Made by a program: the position numbers and the translations under genes. A stretch of DNA of 64,000 bases, taken from NCBI GenBank assembly GCA_007844125.1, contig CM017558.1, positions 56,133,165-56,197,164 of the forward strand, in the 5' to 3' direction. Origin of the DNA: Sinonovacula constricta (lineage: Eukaryota; Mollusca; Bivalvia; Cardiida; Solecurtidae). The notes under the pieces are model-generated. The model searched no databases and was not told the DNA's origin. It saw nothing but the letters and a program-made list of their open reading frames with translations. Each line of letters starts with the position of its first letter. Position 1 is the stretch's first letter. Positions 56,301-62,300 of the stretch are shown here, one piece after another.

Positions 56301-59300
56301 ATTAATAAGCATTTAAACAAAACCATGTCATTTCATTGATGGATTTATTTAAATATTGTGTTAGAAGTGTTAAGTACTTATGCTGAAAAAAAGTGAAGTT
56401 ATACAGATAACTATGAACAATGAGAAATACGTGTTCAGTATTTCTGCAACTTTATCAAGTCAAGGTTAGTTGTTATTTCTTTTTACAGCAGACTCTGATT
56501 TCTCTGAATCAAGCTTATGTGAGTAATCTCCCCTGCATTGAGCTCTTCCCTAACTTTTAAAAGCACTTCTTTGCTTCAAATCAAAACGATCAACTTCTGA
56601 TAGTTAAATGTACTTTATAAAGTGTTAACTGGAATTTTGCTGCTTCTTAAATAAGAAATGAAAAGAAAATGTGAACATGAAAAATGTATAGTAGGAATTG
56701 AGTAGGCTCACCTGTTTTTTCTGCACCAACTAAAAGCATATCAAGAAAATGGAATGGAAACTTGCAAATGGCATTGCATTTCCTTCAGAATTTATTCACA
56801 GATACATTTTAAAAAAAATGTCATCCATTTCATTTGTTTCCAGACTAAAAAATTTTGATTGTAGTTTGATGATTTGTGAAAATGCTTCAGTTTTGCATAA
56901 ACAGCAATTTGAAGCACAATGGTGTTTCTATGGGAACCAAATGTTGACCATAAGTTATGAAAGAGCTCTATACATCATCATATTACCTCATGCCAGTATC
57001 ATGTTCTGTTTGTCTGCAAGTGTGTAGTCACTCATGGCATGTTCTGTATTGTGTCAGACATAAACAGACATAAATATTTAATCACCAAGTTTGCTTAAAA
57101 GTATACACACATTTATCTTCAGTAAGAACATGTTTTCTGCAATTTTACATTATTTCATAAATAGCTCACCAACAAACACAAGTTCTTTTTAAAGAAACTT
57201 TTTCAAATATTTAGCTTGACATACTTTTTGGTATACACATACTCATGCTGAGGAAGGATCATTTACACAAAAACAGTGAATTGGCATCCAGCACTTTTGT
57301 CAAAAGGGGAACATGATGTTTGATCAGAATTCTATGTTACATGAAAACTAAACTCCCAAATAGTAAGGACACACCGAGTCTTTGCTGCAATCCTAATTCT
57401 AGTGTGTTAACAAAAATACTGCAAGACTTATATTTAATTCAAATTACATTCTACTGATGGTTTTACATAAAAATGCTTGATAGAATAATTTGACTGAGTT
57501 TAATGACCATATTAAATTATTTTAGAAACCACAACCTTTAGGATCAGGCTTCACAAACCAACCAATAAATTGAAAACACAAGGTAGGTCTGTCAGGTTTT
57601 GATATTAATGAACACAAAAGTCCAGCACATTAATCAGTGAAATGCTTTGTTTTACACTAAATTACTGTGTTTCTCATTCCATTATAAATGACACAAGGAA
57701 ATGACCCCAACTCACTTTTTGATGAAATAATGCTTCTTAGAAATGAAAATAGGTCACTAAGACATTTAAGACAGGAAGAATATTTGAAAGCACAGCTAAA
57801 AAAAACTTACACATTTCACCTAATGGTTTATAAATTCTGTATGCACCAAACAAGTTAACTCTCACATTTTTGTTTTTAATCACACCATTAAAACATTTAA
57901 AATAATACTTCTAATATAAAACATTGTTGCTTACATTCATCTGATTGTTTTCCAAGGCGAAATTGCTTTTTGTTGGGTCAGTGTGACTGGATGTAGAAGC
58001 ATAATTGAAGATGTGTTATATTTTAGTGAACACGCATTTTCAATCTACTATGAATACTGTTTATACCTGATTGGTGAGGTGCAGATATGTTCTTTATGCT
58101 GAACTCTTTAAAGATCAATATACTGTTAACAAGACATAGTAGACTGTGATGCTAAATGTAACATACTTATATGATAAATGGATTATATTGTATCAACAGA
58201 AGTGTTGCATGCATATATGTATTCTAAATTGTTTTGAGGCAGATATGCACTTTTGAATCACATTTAATCAATAACAGTTATTTTTACTGAGCATGGTGCA
58301 ATTAAATATATAAATGCCGGAGTAAATAGAGTTCACCTGACATAAATCATTCATCAAAGGACTTCTAAATCATAAGTTTGTTGATCGATTCTAGACCATT
58401 GGCCATGTAAATGAGTGTTTGTGTGCATTATATGTACCCTTTTCTCATCAATTCACCTTTTCTCCTTAGTAAAGTCCTTCTTGTTTTATGTGAGTTTCCC
58501 ATTCAGACCTAATGGAAGGTAGGCCTGCACAGTAACAAACTAGGTTCATGGTTTGTCGCAAGATATGCTCACAGTACTGTAGGTCAGACAATAAAGCCAA
58601 CAAACACATTTACAGCGCTCCTAATTGATCATTTATGCTTAATGTGATGCTCAAAAACACTATCTTACTTTTAAAATGATGATAGAATCATTACAGTTGT
58701 GTTATTTAACATTGCCCATGGACCAATTAAGGAACATCAAATATCTTGGCATTGACCTGGAAAATATTACCTAATAACTCAGTTTTATTATAGGTTTGGC
58801 AATGTTTTCATTTCTCATGAAAATAAGATATTCTTTATATTTAAAATTTAAACTCATAGATATTAAAAATAATAATTATCTGTTATTCCTGGTCCATGAT
58901 GACATTAAAAGTTGACTGTGACTTATATACACGTTTGTATATCGCACCAAAACAACAAAACACCTTGAATTGTTCTGCCTTGCCGCTCTCACTAGAAACA
59001 TCTCCAAGTGATGATTGAAACATGTCCCAAGTATATACATGTAGGGTTTGACTAAGAAGTATAGACAATATTGTTTTATCCAGACTCCCACCATCTAGAG
59101 CTCTGTATTATTCCATTGTTAAAGGTGGTATCCTTCAGTTTAACCAAACATTTTTATCTCAAACTATCAAATAGAGCAATTGTTACCTGAACACATATAG
59201 CAAATGATATTTATTGCTACTCTTGATCTGTGTGACAAGTGAAGTATACTGAAGGCCTCTAAATAGACTCTATACGAATTGGAACTCCCCCATCAGGCTT

Positions 59301-62300
59301 ATAATGTTTCAGATGGAAAAAACTTTTGGAGTGATTTTTTTTCTAAAAATAAAGTGTCCTTTAATGAGGTAGTGTTTTAAATCATCATCCCTGCTCAAGT
59401 TATGCTTGAACAAGAGTTAGATAATGTAGAAGTGTAACAAATGTATTATAGGAAAACTTTCGGATACCACCATAAATGCTTCTAAGAATTCTGTGTTTGT
59501 TTGTTTTTGTCCCTTCTTAAAATATTTATATTTTCGCTGTATTATGTTTTGTGTCTAATTGTGACTTCAAGCATGGTCGTCTTGATTTGTGTTGTCCTGT
59601 TGTAGTGGAAGAATATGTTCCTGATATTCTTCAAGTTCATAATAGAAATTTTCATTACAACTTTCTTAAAATGTTGTAATAGTCCTTAATAGTTCTTAAT
59701 AGCATTTCTGTTATTAAAACCATGCTTGACTGGCCTTACTAGTGTAATATCAGTCCTCGAAGCTGCAGGTTTTATGTTTGTTTATTGGCTCTGACAATCA
59801 TGTCTCAACATCTGTTCATTTTAATAATTTCAATGAAAGTCCTCTTTGCTTTCTCTTGGCTTAGAATTGCTCCAGGACTGGCTGACCCTATGTAACAACA
59901 GGGTAACATTGTGTCTCTTGTTCATGGTACTCTATCGCACAGGTAGCATTTATGTACTTCAATTGAGAAATGTCTCTCTTGCTGCCTTAAATTATGGAAA
60001 TGGAATGTTTAATGCACATTATTCAAAGCTTTTATTGTTTAAATTGTTTTAAGTTAATCAGAATTTTCTAAATTTTCACTGAGATAAATGTTAAGCTAAA
60101 TATAGCTTTTTGGTATTTAATAACATATTATTTTACATGTTTGTATATATTCATATATTTTGTATGTTTAAAGATGGTGTATATAAAACAATAGAAGCAC
60201 ATTTAATTTATGACAAGGAGAATATATAATCTGCATTTTTATTATACATGTATTGTGTAATAATCTTCATCACTCAATATTCAATATATAATAATAAAAG
60301 ACATGTTATCCACATGAAACTTGTACATGTAAATATAACAATTTTTTTTTATACATGTTTAATGTTCGATAAACAAGATTTAGTATTTCTTTATAGTCAC
60401 ACATTTAAGTCATTTTTTTCAGATTCTGATGAAAATGTCCTTAATTTTATTTATTCCAAAATATATATATATTTTCTTTAAATTTCAAAACATGCAAGGT
60501 AGACGTTAACATTTTCATTTTCCTAAATTATTTCAGCCTATTTTCATGGAAGCGACAGTGATATCTATGAAAGTATGTACTTGTTAGAAAAACTTTGTGA
60601 AAAGTAGAAAAATCCTGACTTGCTTTCTACCTTTAGGTTCTGTGATTCTTCCAATACTTTTCTTTGTTTTATTGTCTGAGGTCTACAGTAACTTGGATTC
60701 TGTCTATAGAGAAAGTTTGTCAGTGTGTTTCTTAGGACTTACTAGTCATGGAACATTTGTGTTGTTTGTTTTTATTTACATTGCACTGAAATAATTATGG
60801 TCATATTGGCGTCAAACAGCTAATTATTGGTAGAGGAAGACTTTAGACTTAAGGCTGTGTAGAACCACCAGCACACCACAGGTAAGCTGAAAAACCTCTA
60901 CACATCTCTCACCCCGACCGGGACTAGAAAAGATGCGGTGAGGGGCTGAGGAGTTACAAGTCAGCAACTCCAACCGTTCAGTCATGGGCGCCCCAGTCAT
61001 GAAACGGCTTATATATTTGCTTGAGTGTTAACAGGGATGCTATACCTTCTCCATTTTAAAAGATTTTAAAAGATTTGGTATGTCTTTATCCCAGTCTGTA
61101 CAAAGGGCCTCCTGTATCTGGAGCTGATGCTCTATCGATTGTGCTTCCAGACCCAGTGTGTTTAGTACCATTTCATCAAAAGTCCTAGGACTTGTTGATG
61201 CTCATGTGATCAATCAGTAGTAGTTCTAGGTTTGTAGTTAGCCTTTGTTGTACAAACACATTAAAGAGTAGCATCTACCTGTCCTAGGACTCCAATCATA
61301 CATTTAAAACTTTGAATGAAACTGCCCCCAGGTGTTGGGACAGATATTGTTGTTGGTGCCACTTATGTCTTTTAAGGTACATTTTGTATGAATAAACTTT
61401 TCTCTTCTGAAATATTTGAATAAAAAATTACAACTTTAGTTGAAGAAATGAAGTGTTTTGGTAAGTTCGTATTCAAACTTTTTTTCTGGGACTCCAGCTG
61501 CATATTCGTAATTCATATTTTCAAGGTGGTTTAAAAGTACTGATTAAATTTATTTTTTATCAATTAGGAAGCTATGTGCAATGCCATGTAGTATAATAGA
61601 ATTTCCATTTTAAAAGTATTTAGTAGGGGATTATTTAATAATAGTTCTTATTGTACAGATTAATATTTTTATAATCCCTTACTGAATGCAGGTTATTTGT
61701 CAGCAGCTTTGGATGAAAATGCTTGGCATTTTGTAAATTAAGAAAAGAGAAATGTCATTATTATTGTTGGTAAAACACACAGACCAAACATGGTAAAGAA
61801 AAATAGTCCTTCTTCTTCTGTTTTGTAGAAGCAGCAACAACAAAAGCTAGCCTACACTGCAATCTTCACGTTTTTCACATCAATGAAATCTAATCTTTGA
61901 TAGAATGGCCATTATAATGTTGATTTGATGTAGTAGCACAAATCCAAAGAAAATAAAGTAACATTTTGAAAATCCTACTGAGTAATTGAGCACACTCATG
62001 CATATTGTGTTTAACCTGTAGTATAGCACTGTAATCAGCTATAGGATTTGTGTTCATTGTACAATAATATGCAGATTTGCTTTAAGAACTGCTTTTAGAA
62101 AATTGTCTTAGAGATAATGTTATTACGTTTTCATTTATGCTAATGCATAATACTAAGATAGGTTCAGCAAAAAGATCTAGTTTATAAGTGGTTAATAAAT
62201 TAATTAGTAAATTTTTTTTTTTCAGTGTTCATGTATATAGTTCAATTATAAAACCTTTTTAACTGCAATGACAATTATAAAAGCTTATTAACTACAACAA

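Noticed and set aside
59865..59902. Possible exon (KLLQDWLTLCNNR) with TTGGCTTAG acceptor and GTAACA donor
   Set aside because: It runs phase 1 to 0, which does not fit the phase 1 tail exons that follow.
60423..60436. Possible 14 nt exon after TTTTTTTCAG (SDEN)
   Set aside because: Asymmetric phase and poor donor GTCCTT.
61332..61376. Possible terminal exon (VGTDIVVGATYVF then stop)
   Set aside because: Weak pyrimidine tract before the acceptor; no supporting signal beyond an open phase.
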